Of a stretch of 64,000 bases of DNA, positions 1 through 10,181 are shown piece after piece (position 1 is the first letter of the stretch; the number at the start of each line of letters is the position of its first letter). This DNA comes from Pictodentalium vernedei (lineage: Eukaryota > Mollusca > Scaphopoda > Dentaliida > Dentaliidae). The notes under the pieces are model-generated. The model was not told where the DNA came from. It saw nothing but the letters and a program-made list of their open reading frames with translations, and did not search any database. The position numbers and the translations under genes are program-made. Location of the stretch: positions 385,808,718 through 385,872,717 of the forward strand of contig CM062290.1 of the NCBI GenBank assembly GCA_031216915.1. Reading direction: 5' to 3'.

Positions 1-25
1 AAAGACCGCCACTCCGCAGGCCTCG

Positions 26-1224
26 ATGACGGACGTGCTTGCTCAGATAGCACAAATTATCGCAGCATCCCAGCAGCCGACAGAATCGGTGTCGGATCGG
101 GAATTATCCGACGGCGCTGGGTCGGTACGCTCCGCTGAAGCATCGGGTGCGGACGACCGGGAGCATCGTGAGGTCCGACTGGATGGTGAAAGGGATACGG
201 ATGACTTGGAGCTATCCCTTTCGGAACAACATAAAGCTGCCGTGGATTTTATCCGGCACTTCCTTCCTCACGTTGTTCCGTCGGGCCAGACTGCTGCGGT
301 TCCGGACAAGAGAATAATAGCGTCATTGGACACTGAATTCTTTGAGCGGTTCAGAGACATTGTCCCGGAGTTTCCGTCTCAATCCAATAATGTCACAAGA
401 ACATTTGAATTATTGAACGACGCTATATTCAAGCTTGCTTCCAAAACAGGCAAAGCTGGTTTCTTGTCCTCCAATGCTCTTAACCTACCTTTCATTAATG
501 CAAGGAATAAATTCGATACGGCAGGACAGGGTATTCCGAGAGTTCCTCTGCGTCTTGACGACGAGGCGGAAGACTTAGAATTGTCGTTACCGTCGTCTAT
601 GTCCGTTCCAACCGCGGTGTTGGATACGACAATCACGTCTAACAGGGCCAGTTTAGACGCTTTATCTTACGCAGACCACCTTACAAAGTCGTTATCACTG
701 TGTCTTCAAGGGAAAGAATTCCAGGATATACAATCCTCTTTAAGACTTCTTTCAAGGGCAGTGGCTTATTCCACGTATAACTCCGCCCTTTCAGTGGCAA
801 ACCTGGAGTTGGTTAGACGTGACGCAGCCTTAGCTACATCCACACGCGTGGATAGTAAGGTGAAGAACTCTCTCAGAGTCGCTTCGGTCTCCGGAGAACT
901 TCTATTCGACGGCAAGCTTTCTGCAATCTACGATAAAATTACGAAGAAAGCTTCGGATTCTCTGTTGTTTAAATCCGCTTCCAAAAAGTCGGATACGGCA
1001 GAGAAGAATAAGACAGAGGCACTTCTGGGTCTAATGCGCCCAAGAAAGGTTCCTATAGAGGTTCCGGTGCATCCTCTTGGTCTTATTCAAGAGACCGTCA
1101 AGGCAGCGACTCTCGTGCGGGACGTCCTTCGGGCCGGGACAATCGGTCAGACGCTCCGAGGTCGACGGGACGAGGTGCGGGTCGTGGAGGACGTGGTTTC
1201 TCCTCTCGCAGGTCCAGGAGGTGA
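26..1224 (+). pseudogene. Gag-like protein of DIRS element, frameshifted
   Basis: The N-terminal part (26 to about 1030) reads in the frame of base 26. It is acidic at first and helix-rich after about residue 100, as in DIRS Gag proteins. From about 1012 the gag-like signal moves to the frame of base 1042, where an Arg/Gly/Ser-rich tail with runs such as GRGAGRGGRGF ends at TGA 1222-1224. Such RG-rich tails are the usual nucleic-acid-binding end of DIRS Gag. The frame of base 26 instead runs straight on into RT, giving an apparent 727-codon Gag-RT fusion. I infer a one-base loss near 1010-1040 in this copy; programmed -1 frameshifting is the alternative. The true start may lie upstream of the window. 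Confidence 0.7.
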
Positions 1225-2209
1225 TGGCTTCAACCTCTATCGTGTTCTGGTTGGCGGAAGGTTGTCGAGTTTTTCAGAAGAGTGGGCGTCGATTACGGAC
1301 GACCCTTGGGTGAGAGGGGTGATTTCGGAAGGTCTAAGAATATCCTTCAAACGAAAGCCTCCGTTAACTCGAAGTCCAAAATGGACTCAACTTCCGTCAA
1401 ATCCGCAGAAAAGAGACGCTCTGTTATCGGAGGTGCAGTCTCTTTTAATGAAGAACGCGGTAGAGGTCGTAGAAGACCAGGAAACACCGGGATTCTACAG
1501 CCATCTGTTTCTGGTTCCGAAACCGGACGGCTCGTTCCGTCCAGTCATAGATTTGAGCTGGATAAACAAGCTGATCGTCGCTCCGAAATTTTATATGGAG
1601 ACGATTCGGTCGGTCAGAGCGAGTATTCGGGTGAACGATTATGCTACAAGCATAGATCTCAAGGATGCGTACTTTCATGTCATGGTACATCCGACATTCA
1701 GAAAGTATCTATGCTTCGCAGTCCTAGGAGTTGTGTATCAATTCCGGGCGATGTGCTTCGGATTGAACCTAGCACCCTGGGCTTTCACTCGGGTAATGAA
1801 CTCGGTAATGATGTATTTCCGAGCTCATTCGTCTGCGGTAACGTCGGCCTACCTGGACGACATTCTTCAGAGGTACGGCAACGAGTTAATGCTTCAGAAC
1901 GATGTGCAGAATCTGCTTCTATTGCTCCGACGTCTCGGTTTTGTTATAAACGAGGAGAAGTCTGATCTGGTGCCGTCCAAGTCATTCACTCATCTGGGAA
2001 TGAGCTTCGAGACGCACAACAATCTCGTTCGTCTGCCGTTAACCAGAGCGAAATTAGTCAGTTGTTACGCTCGCTATTGTCTTCATGCAGACAAAGTCAC
2101 AGCGAGGGAGTTTATGAGACTGATAGGTTTGTGCGGAGCCGCCGCGGATCTCATTCCGATGGGGCGGTTGCGCACTCGTCCTCTCCAGATTTTCTTAACT
2201 CAGAATTGA
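1225..2209 (+). pseudogene. Reverse transcriptase domain of DIRS element
   Basis: All RT palm motifs are visible in order: LFLVPKPDGSFRPVIDL, then SIDLKDAYFHV (motif A, Asp near residue 544 counted from base 26), CFGLNLAPWAF (motif B), AYLDDIL (motif C, YLDD at about 609-612), GFVINEEKS and LGMSF (motif E). The catalytic Asp residues are intact. The domain copies element RNA into DNA in the cytoplasm or nucleus. It begins in the overlap with the Gag tail, so its own start is uncertain. It ends at TGA 2207-2209, and the RNase H region resumes in the same frame 3 bp later. Related elements carry Trp at about this place, so TGG to TGA is the simplest explanation. Confidence 0.9.
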
Positions 2210-2212
2210 AGT

Positions 2213-3214
2213 GTGAAGATTCATTCGCTCGACATAGACGTTCTCCTGTCAGATCAAGTGAAACAAGAGATTCAGACTTGGGCAAACATTCAGTGGTTAA
2301 CTCAGGGAGTTCCGCTGCAGTTGCCGGATCCGAGTTTTACCATTATGACGGATGCCAGTCAAACAGGTTGGGGTGCAACATTGATCCCAACGGATTCAAG
2401 ATGCCAGGGTCTTTGGGATCCACAGTTCCTAAGCAAGCACATAAACATCAAGGAAATGATGTCAATTTGGCTTGCGTTACGTCATTGGATGGACATTATT
2501 CACAAAGCTCATGTCCAAATTCTGTCCGACAATACGACAGTAGTGGCGTATATACGGAACCAGGGAGGCACTCATTCCGTTCCGTTATTCAATCTAACGG
2601 AGAGAATCCTTCTGTTTGCTCTAGAACATCAAGTTCTACTTTCGGTCCGTCGTATACCGGGTTGTCTGAATGTACTAGCAGACTCCCTTTCACGGAAGGG
2701 TCGCTTGTTGCCGTCGGAGTGGACTCTCAACAAACAAGTATTCAATCAGATTTGCTACCAGTGGGAACGGCCAATGATAGACTTATTTGCGACACATCTC
2801 AACAATCAGTTGCAGACGTATGCGTCACCGTGCCCGGATCCAAGAGCATTTGCAGTAGACGCTCTATCGATCTCATGGGACGGAATGATAGGATATGCAT
2901 ATCCTCCAGCGCCGTTGATTCAGCAAATATTGCTAAAGATAAAACAATCTCAGTGCAAGATTCTGTTGGTAGCATCTATGTCTCCACAGAGACCGTGGAT
3001 AAATCTACTCAGGTGTCTGTTGTGGGACCTACCGCGAAAGCTTCCTCCACGGGAGGATCTTCTTTCACAGGGGAAACTGCGTCGACTTCATCACAACCCG
3101 CAAGGTCTCAACCTTCACGTTTTTCCGTTGTGCGGTCCTTCTTGCATGGCAAGCACTTTACAGGACGAACAGTGGACGCGATTTCTAACTGTAGGAGGAC
3201 CTCCTCTTCGCTAA
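2213..3214 (+). pseudogene. RNase H plus Dam-methylase-like region of DIRS element
   Basis: This continues the RT frame after the TGA at 2207-2209. RNase H signatures are TDASQTGWGATL (first Asp), NIKEMMSIWLALRHW (Glu), ILSDNTTVVAYI (Asp) and NVLADSLSR (last Asp), so all four metal-binding acids are kept. Downstream, DLFATHLNNQL, SPCPDPRAFAVDALSISW and YAYPPAPLI match the methyltransferase-like module that follows RNase H in DIRS elements, and YPP stands where Dam-type enzymes have a PPY motif. Whether that module still methylates DNA is unknown. The last 150 nt or so overlap the recombinase frame. ATG 2213 is only the first Met after the stop and is not a natural start. Confidence 0.85.
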
Positions 3215-4171
3215 ATTATGCGGCTAAGTGGAAGGTTTTTCGTCGTTGGTGTAGGGATCATTCTGTTGATATTTTTGATCCCTCCATACCAGACATTGCA
3301 AACTTTCTTGTATACTTGTTTGACGAAATCAAACTGCAGCCTGTTACTATTAAGGGTTATAGGTCTATGTTATCTGATACCTATGCACATCACGATAGTT
3401 TACAAATTGGATCTAATGTCTCTTTATCTAAGTTAGTTAGAAACTTCTCGATAAATAGACCCAGAACTCTTAGGTTAATTCCTAAGTGGAATTTAGCTTG
3501 GGTTCTTCTTAAACTTAAGGAAAAGCCATTTGAGCCTCTTGGGACAGTAGATTTCAAATTCTTGTCTTATAAGACAGCTTTTCTCTTAGCTTTCTCTTCT
3601 GCTAGAAGAGTCAGTGAGCTTCATGCACTATCAGTGGACGATTCTCACTATTGTAGTGTTGGGAACACTATCACCTTCACTACTAATGTTGGATTTTTAG
3701 CTAAGAATCAGGCTCCTAATAAATATCCGGAACCTATTGTTATTAAGGCTCTTCCGTCTTCAGATGGGCGTAGGCCTTTACTCTGTCCTGTTAGAGCTTT
3801 ACGCATTTATAAACAGAGATCTCAGTTTATCAGAAAGGGACGAAAACGTTTCTTTCTCTCTCTGATGCCTAATAGAAAGGACATTTTGGTCCATTCTATT
3901 GCTAGATGGATTCAATTAACTATCCGTACTGCTTATGAAAGTTTATCTTCTTCCCAGCAGTCTGTGCTTAAGATTTCGGCGCATGAAGTAAGAGCTCTTT
4001 CTACATCTTGGGCTTACACCTAATAGTGTGGCTATTACAGATTTAATGAAGGCTGCTTATTGGTCTCAGCCATCCACATTCACGAATTTTCATTTAAAAA
4101 ATATTGAGTCCATTTCTGGAGACCTGAATTGTTTAGGTCCGTTATCTGTTGCTCAGAATGTCGTCCACTAA
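2875..4171 (+). pseudogene. Tyrosine recombinase of DIRS element, frameshifted, catalytic Tyr replaced
   Basis: The frame of base 2875 (nearest upstream in-frame ATG) gives a core-binding part (around NYAAKWKVFRRWC) and a catalytic part with SARRVSELHAL (first Arg, 3601-3621) and ISAHEVRAL (the HxxR box, His codon 3982-3984, Arg 3991-3993). The frame stops at TAA 4021-4023, but homology continues one frame later from about 4019 to TAA 4169-4171, so one base was inserted near 4018. In that last segment the box that holds the nucleophile reads TFTNFHLKN, with CAT at 4091-4093 where family members have Tyr. Without the Tyr the enzyme cannot form the DNA-protein bond. The frame is open from 2062 over RNase H; that upstream part is taken as shadow. 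Confidence 0.85.
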
Positions 4172-4770
4172 ACAATTGCAACTATAGTTATGCAGGCTTT
4201 CTGTTCCGGCAGTGACTCCGTCCTGCTGCCCTCTTCGCTCTGGGCTATTTGACCCAGGGCAAGGGGAAGGGGGGGGGGGGGGATGTTCCCTTAGGTCACC
4301 TGCTTTATAGTGAAAAGCAAGGGAATTCCTCCTCCGGAGTCAGTAATTCTGAGTCGTTTCCGGGATGGTTTTACAGTGTAATATTAATGTTTAAAATTCA
4401 TTCATGTCATATTTTTAAATTGTAGCTCGGTGTGAAGCATTTGTATATGTCAAGTGTCAAACGGGCGTTAATATACAATCCTCGGACACTTTTAATGAAT
4501 ATAAAGAGTCTCAATTCTCTGGACTAACTTTATTTATTGGCTTACTTTAAAAATAATTAGTATAATGGGTTATACTGGATGTTAATAGAGAACATGAATG
4601 TTATTGTGCTCAATTATGAAGGGTATTGATCTTTCTAATTTATCATAAAATAAGAAAGATACATGTAAAGCCTAATACTCCTTTTCTCCTTGAGGGGTTC
4701 ACTCTATATTATATAGTTGAGCTTATTGGATTTTCCTCTATGTCCTAGGCCCTCCAGCCTTTTTACTATT
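4172..4770 (+). other. Untranslated tail of DIRS element
   Basis: This AT-rich stretch between the recombinase stop and the terminal repeats has no coding signal. It holds a G-run near 4269-4282 and a short hairpin-like CTCCTCCGGAGTCAG stretch near 4328. Confidence 0.6.
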
Positions 4771-4860
4771 CAGCTAAGTCTGGGTCATTGGTACAGTATA
4801 AAAATGTTAAAAAATTTATAGTAATTTATATATTTTTTATACTTACCAATGACCCAGACG
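4771..4860. repeat. Candidate internal complementary region of DIRS element
   Basis: GTCTGGGTCATTGGTA at 4778-4793 is repeated as its reverse complement at 4844-4859, forming a foldback with an AT-rich centre. The same 16-mer with its CAGCTAA lead recurs in sense orientation at 5102-5124. A short internal block complementary to the element ends is the hallmark of the DIRS replication intermediate. The assignment is inferred because the left end is not visible. Confidence 0.55.
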
Positions 4861-5101
4861 GGGATGGCCCTCCCAGGAGTTGGGAACTCTTACCTCCCCG
4901 CTGAGTACATAGCGCTGACCAGGCATTGCCAGTAAGAATGATGATTGGCGCCAATTTCGGAACGTCCTTGACACTGCGCATGCACAGTGGGGGCAAAGTA
5001 TGGAGGTCCTTTAGGACATGATTTCTTTTGGTTTTAGATGCAAATTTTGAGGATTGGGGGGCAAAATTTGTGTTTGGCCCTAGATTTTTAAGAGTAAGCA
5101 C

Positions 5102-5163
5102 CAGCTAAGTCTGGGTCATTGGTAAGTATAAAAAATATATAAATTACTATAAATTTTTTTAAC
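5102..5163. repeat. Right terminal inverted repeat of DIRS element
   Basis: 5109-5163 is the near-perfect reverse complement of 4806-4859 (about 54 bp, one extra T). The 250 bp between the arms has no coding sequence. It could instead be a separate 358-bp foldback element inserted beside the DIRS copy, but the third sense copy at 4771 favours DIRS terminal architecture. Confidence 0.6.
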
Positions 5164-5618
5164 TTTCCACCCTAGTTGAAAATTTACCACATTGCTATTC
5201 AGTAATAATCAACTCAGCATGTGCTGTATACTGTACCTACAACATAATCTATATATTTATCTAACAATCAACTTAATTTGCACCTCAAAACTAGGAAAAA
5301 AACATTTGTATCAGCCAACCCCCCATTCCGATTCCGTATCTGACAGATTCAATTTCATTTTCATTTATAACAGCCTTAACAGGTAATCTTGAGTTCCAAA
5401 TAAACATACCTGTATTTTTATTAATTTTCGGAATATTTGCCACCCTGTATGAAGTTTATTTGGGCCTGTGTGTTTATTAAAAATACCATCAGTGTCAAGT
5501 GAATGCCTCATATTGGAGACATGGGTACTTGAGTCTGTTTCAGACTCCTAACTCCCACAGGACTGTTACCTGGGGTTTAAAGCCCAGGTAACAGTCCAGT
5601 ATGGGTTAGTGGTACATG
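5164..5618. other. Non-coding flank with one hairpin
   Basis: No gene is recognised. GGACTGTTACCTGGG at 5562-5576 pairs with CCCAGGTAACAGTCC at about 5583-5597 in a clean hairpin. Confidence 0.5.
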
Positions 5619-5879
5619 TACAGTACGTGGAGAGTGTATTATCACTAAATCACCCGCAGAGTGGAGATACCACCCAAGCAATAATTGCAAACTTGTTGCA
5701 AAGCATAACCAGCACAAGCAAAGTTTCAACCAATGGACCTCCGGGTTAAACCCTGAGGTTCGTTAGCTAAAACATTGCTTGTGTTTTTTGTCGATATGTA
5801 CACAATTTGAAAGTTATAGCTTGGGTGATAACTCCACTCTGCGGGTGATTTATTTACAATCCACTCTCCACGTACTGTA
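5619..5879 (+). mobile_element. MITE family A, copy 1
   Basis: This 261-bp element has inverted ends: TACAGTACGTGGAGAGTG at the left and its near complement CCACTCTCCACGTACTGTA at the right. A second inverted block (CACCCGCAGAGTGGAG / CTCCACTCTGCGGGTG) lies inside the ends and a CCAATGGACCTCCGGG palindrome forms the core. TA stands at both ends, compatible with a TA target as in Tc1/mariner MITEs. Other copies are at 9164, 14879, 16457 and 24342. Confidence 0.85.
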
Positions 5880-6640
5880 TTATAGAAATGACTCTATCAT
5901 GATTTTCCACCCTGTACTTCTATTTGTATTCCTCTGATTTTCCACCTTGTACTTTTTTCCGCCCTTTTCCTTTATTTGGAACTCAAGAGTAGTGGAATTT
6001 AATTTCCTTGTGTTGTTAAATTGTTTTCAAGATGGTAAGTGTGTTGTGTCCATATTAGTTACATGCTTTTTAATTGTAATTGATGGTGGAAAAGTACTTT
6101 AAAAGTACATTTAAAACCATTAAAAAAATAGATATGGGGGGGGGGAGGCTAAATGACCCTGGGCAAAACAGGAATTGGAGTGAAATGACCTGATGCCCTG
6201 TGTTTTGTAGCCTTTACGAACACAGATAGAATTATGGAATTATGGGACAAGTGTCAAATAAAGTTGATATATTGTTGATGTATTGGTAGACTGGGGTATA
6301 CATGTAAATATATATTTAAAGTTTCAAGTGGATCCTTTCACTTAAAGTGATTTTATTAACTTATTTCGTGAGTTTTATATAAAATTAAGGTGCTATTTAA
6401 GTATGAAAAATGTGTTCATCTTGAAATTCCCATCTATGATATTCCTTGAATTCAAATTAAATATACACAAATTATACACCAAAATGAAGGTTGTGATGTT
6501 TTGAACACGAAAAACATATACAGTTAACCCACAGAGTTGACAGCAGCCACCAATGGTTCCTGGAAGTCTGCCACCGTATTCATACCAGAACTGATAAAAA
6601 AAATAATATTAGAGGAGAAGAACTCATGTAGGGACATGCG
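5880..6640. other. AT-rich non-coding DNA
   Basis: No coding exon, tRNA or repeat end is recognisable. There is one short G-run near 6137. Confidence 0.4.
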
Positions 6641-7592
6641 AATTGCCAATTTTGATAGAATTGAATATTGAATCGAATTGGATAAAATTAATCACATTTT
6701 CAATCAAATTCAAATCAAATCACAGTTAATGAATACGTCGTCAAAAGAAAAGTTTTCTAAAATAATACCCCCGATTGATAAAAGACACACAATTATGTAG
6801 AGTGCATTTTTCGCCTCACCACTTCCCATGCTATAAACTGAGATATAAACCAATATACTAGCTATTGATTGAAACTATTCAAATTGTTGACTTTGTAGCT
6901 TCGAAACTGCAGCAATAAATATTTTTAAACAAACCTGGCTGATAGAGCTGATACATGTGTACCTCACCTTTATCAAGTTTTCTTGGATGAAAAACTTTGT
7001 TTCAAATTGGATTGACTCCATTTGCTCATGAAGCCATTTGTTTAAAATATAAATGCAGAATGACAAAAACGAAATGATAATTCATCGCCGAATGGAGTTG
7101 ATGCACTTGTAAATTAAAGCCTGCTCTACTTCTGTTTATATAATAATCAGGGTTATTCTTTTAGAAAACCATTGCTTTTGACGATGTATCCAGTAACTGT
7201 TATCGAACAAAACAATACTCAACATTAAATAATGTGATGAACAAATCAATTGTTGAAGTTGAACGGCTGAATAACTTTTCCAAGTTTGAAAATTGAAATT
7301 GTTATAAATGGTCATTGGTCATAATGCACAATGAGTTGAAATGAACAGTTGTAGCAACAACAGTGTTTATGGTAATGTAGCTACAACTGTTGTACAAAAT
7401 ACTGTTACTGCTACAAGTCAGTTGTGTATCTACTCAGAACAATACTCAATATAAAATAATGTGATCAGTTACAATCTGTAAACATTCACGGTTAAGGCTG
7501 AAGTATATTCAAAAATATTTGAATTTCCAATTTCAAATCGAATTGAATATTGACTTTCGAATCGAATTTCAAATTTTTGCAGCGGTCTAAAC
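6641..7592. mobile_element. hAT-like MITE with AATCGAATTG-rich ends (family N)
   Basis: The left end is rich in GAATTGAATATTGAATCGAA and the right end (about 7515-7590) carries the inverted form. The right 190 bp recurs on the minus strand at about 40800-40975. There is no transposase frame. No target duplication was identified, so the ends are approximate. Confidence 0.5.
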
Positions 7593-7850
7593 ACGTGGCC
7601 ATATGCGCTTCAGATATCCAAGAACAAAGCTAGGCATTCAAAACTCTTTAAATAAACAAATCTCCCTTAGATACAATGTATATAGCACCTTAACAAGCAC
7701 ATTCTTTCAGCTGCACAATGGTCCTCAAACTTCTGGCAAGCCCTCGACAGTCTCATCACTGCAATCCATATCTTTGATGGTAGGCAAAATCTAGAGTTTT
7801 GTTATTTAACCCTTGGATCACACTGTAGTTGCAGATTGAGATTAGGTCAT

Positions 7851-8434
7851 CATAGGGCTGCACGATATTCGGTATCGGTATAAAAAAAAATACCGTTTAT
7901 ACCGGTATATCAAAAACTGTTCAGATATCTGAGCATAAGTACCACAATCGAGACTTGAGGCATCACAGTCGGAACGAATCAGCATGCCTTGATTCGAAAA
8001 ACCTTTACACAACGCAGACGATATCAAAATTTATTATTTTAAATATTAATTTAGTTTATCAAATTTTTCCAAAAATTTCAACAAAACAATATCATGTGAC
8101 CCCTCATTGGAATGAGCTTCTTGAGCTCGTTCCAATGAGGGGTCACATGATATAGTTTTGTCAAAATTTTTGAAAATTATTTTTCCAACTGCTGAATTTG
8201 TATATTACGCGGGCACATGCTTCTTGAACTCGTTCATGCAGACGATTCCTTGGGTAAAGCGATAATATTATTCATTCTGAGCAACAGTTAAAAAAAACTC
8301 AAGACATCTTGAAAATTAAATTGTGGAAAAATAAATAATGACGATAAACCAATATTTTTGTAATTACACCGGTATACAATCGAGATTGGTTTGAATACCG
8401 GTATGTATCGGTTTATCAATATACCGTGTAGGCC
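7851..8434. mobile_element. hAT-type non-autonomous element with 8-bp target duplication
   Basis: The left end CATAGGGCTGCACGATATTC and the right end ATATACCGTGTAGGCC are imperfect inverted repeats of the classic hAT form. TAGGTCAT is duplicated at 7843-7850 and 8435-8442; 8 bp is the hAT length. Subterminal CGGTAT repeats occur at both ends. It carries a nested C-type palindrome at 7998-8256. Confidence 0.85.
7998..8256. mobile_element. Family C MITE-like palindrome nested in hAT element
   Basis: It opens with CCTTTACACAACGCAGACG and closes with GCAGACGATTCCTTGGGTAAAG. The core GTGACCCCTCATTGGAATGAGC faces its complement across 8087-8150. It has lost the TTAA ends that the better copies keep. 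Confidence 0.7.
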
Positions 8435-8442
8435 TAGGTCAT

Positions 8443-8678
8443 TATAGATTTCACTGATCAGGTCGTCGGGTGAGGTTTGACTACAGCATTTTGTTGATTG
8501 GGTCGTCAACCAAAAATGTCACTACATCGCTCAGCCTTCAAAAAGAGAACAATACCAGATGTTAAATGAACATCACTGTTTTTATCTATCAGCCAAACTA
8601 TATACAATACCAACCTGCTTTGACATTACCTTCCCGGTTAGACAACAATTCACTAAATGTAATTTCGTTTAGAGAGAA
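8443..8678. other. No recognisable feature
   Basis: Non-coding spacer between the hAT element and the family B element. Confidence 0.35.
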
Positions 8679-8879
8679 CAGTTGAAACTAGAAGTCCTGT
8701 CACAATTAGCAGAGAAAATGCTTGTTAGTTAATGCGCTTCTTAGTTCTTACTACAGAAGAATGAAGTAGTCTAATTGAAATACAACAGGACATTTGCTCT
8801 CTGCAATGCAAAATCTAATGCGCTATTAGCGAGGTCAGTCGTGACATCACGATCTGAACCGAACAAACAGAAAAAATAT

Positions 8880-9145
8880 TGACTCTACAGAATTTGGAGG
8901 ATGGATTACTACTAAATTTCTGTAGGGTAGATTTTTCACTTAGCAATTATTTACAATATTTGTGGACAGCATACAAAAAGCACTTGCAAACTCTCATCAC
9001 ATGGAGCACCGGGTTGCACCCGGTGGTCCATGTGATGAAAGTTTGCCAGTGTTTCTTGTGGTGTTATGAACAATAAAAAGTATTTTTCGCGTAGAGAATA
9101 TATGGTGCTACAATTCAGTTGCACTCCACTCTCTTCAGTCTGTAC
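8880..9145. mobile_element. Diverged A-related MITE
   Basis: The layout follows family A with many changes. The core is the palindrome CACATGGAGCACCGGG / CCCGGTGGTCCATGTG (about 8999-9034). The ends are decayed. Confidence 0.5.
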
Positions 9146-9163
9146 ATGTATATGCAGTTGACT

Positions 9164-9411
9164 TACAGTACATGTAGAGTGTATTATCATTAAATCACAC
9201 GCAGAGTGGAAATTCCACCCACGCAATAATTAAAAATTTGTTGCAAAGCATAACCATAATAAGCAATGTTCCAGCCAAAGGACTTAACCCGGAGGTCAAT
9301 TGGCTGAAACATTGCTTGTGTTTTTTGTCCATCTGTACAGAATTTGAAAGTGATACTTTGGGTGATAACTCCACTCCGTGGGTGATTTAATTGCACTCAC
9401 CACGTTCTGTA
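9164..9411 (+). mobile_element. MITE family A, copy 2
   Basis: It runs from TACAGTACATGTAGAG to CACCACGTTCTGTA and keeps the inner inverted blocks. The left half of the core palindrome is partly deleted, so only one full CCGGAGGTCAATTGGCTG arm remains. Confidence 0.8.
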
Positions 9412-9661
9412 ATATCTATTTACGTAATTTCATGCACATGTATCCCAGCAGAGGTTAGGAATGATGTTAATGATCTCTATTTGCCTGTATAAAATTGAAC
9501 AGAGTTTGGTGCACTGTTTTTCTACAGGAATTTGGTTTCGCTAATGGTGCAGTTTGATAGGGACAAAAGTGCACTTACCCAGCATGCTAATATGATGCTA
9601 TTACTTCAAAATACTGAAAATAGTGCACAATACAGTGACAGGACTTCTAGTTTCAACTGTA

Positions 9662-10034
9662 GCAATCATCCAAGCCCAATCTGATCAGTTGTGTACACCT
9701 CCAGGCCATCTCTACTTTACTCTCTTGGCATTCATGAGCCATATTTAAAGGGAAAGCTGTGGATCATGTGACAAACCTTGTCATCACAGAAACAGTTTAT
9801 GGCATAGTGCTTCAGTGCATGCCTACAGTGATAATGATTGTGCAAGTGGTGCCCCCATTTACCATGGGATATCTACAATGCCCACACCTCTGTTACAGAA
9901 TAAAGCAAGCATTGTGTTAGGAATAAAAATAAAAATAAGTGGGTTTGAAAGGTATCAGCTCTCATTGACATTGATGATGGCATACACAAGGACAGGACTT
10001 GTCATATTGGATGATCTAAGGTGGTTTTTGTCCA
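9662..10034. other. No recognisable feature
   Basis: Non-coding spacer. The short open frames are unsupported. Confidence 0.35.
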
Positions 10035-10181
10035 CTCTTCCACTCATATGCTCCATCGATTTTTAGCTCAACTCTTCCACTCATATGCTCCATCGATTTT
10101 TAGCTCAACTCTTCCACTCATATGCTCCATCGATTTTTAGCTCAACTCTTCCACTCATATGCTCCATCGATTTTTAGCTCA
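10035..10181 (+). repeat. Four 37-bp tandem units spanning an element 5' junction
   Basis: CTCTTCCACTCATATGCTCC plus ATCGATTTTTAGCTCAA repeats at 10035, 10072, 10109 and 10146 almost without change. The last 11 bases of each unit, TTTTTAGCTCA, are the first 11 bases of the transposable element that starts at 10171. Confidence 0.9.

Larger units (their letters stand above)
1..5163 (+). mobile_element. DIRS-like tyrosine-recombinase retrotransposon, left end outside window
   Basis: The order gag, reverse transcriptase, RNase H, methylase-like region, tyrosine recombinase, then terminal and internal complementary repeats is that of the DIRS group, which copies through RNA but integrates with a tyrosine recombinase instead of a DDE integrase. 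All parts are on the plus strand with overlapping frames. The left inverted repeat and possibly the gag start lie before base 1, since the gag frame is open from base 2. The right end is placed after the inverted repeat at 5109-5163. This copy is dead: the gag frame breaks near 1010-1040, TGA replaces the expected Trp at 2207-2209, the recombinase frame breaks near 4018, and His replaces the expected catalytic Tyr. Confidence 0.9.
8679..9660. mobile_element. MITE family B, copy 1, with nested inserts
   Basis: CAGTTGAAACTAGAAGTCCT at 8680 faces its reverse complement, ending CTTCTAGTTTCAACTGT, at 9634-9660. The roughly 980-bp interval holds two A-like elements (about 8880-9145, diverged, and 9164-9411), so the original element was shorter. 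A smaller copy of the family lies at 16041-16368. Confidence 0.8.

Noticed and set aside
1282-1965. Open frame of 227 codons overlapping the RT motifs
   Set aside because: The RT frame carries every catalytic motif over the same bases. This frame shows no domain.
2062-3100. Long open frame upstream of the recombinase region
   Set aside because: It overlaps RNase H in another frame and its translation is Ser-rich without domain signals. I treat it as a shadow, with only the part after about 3100 resembling recombinase.
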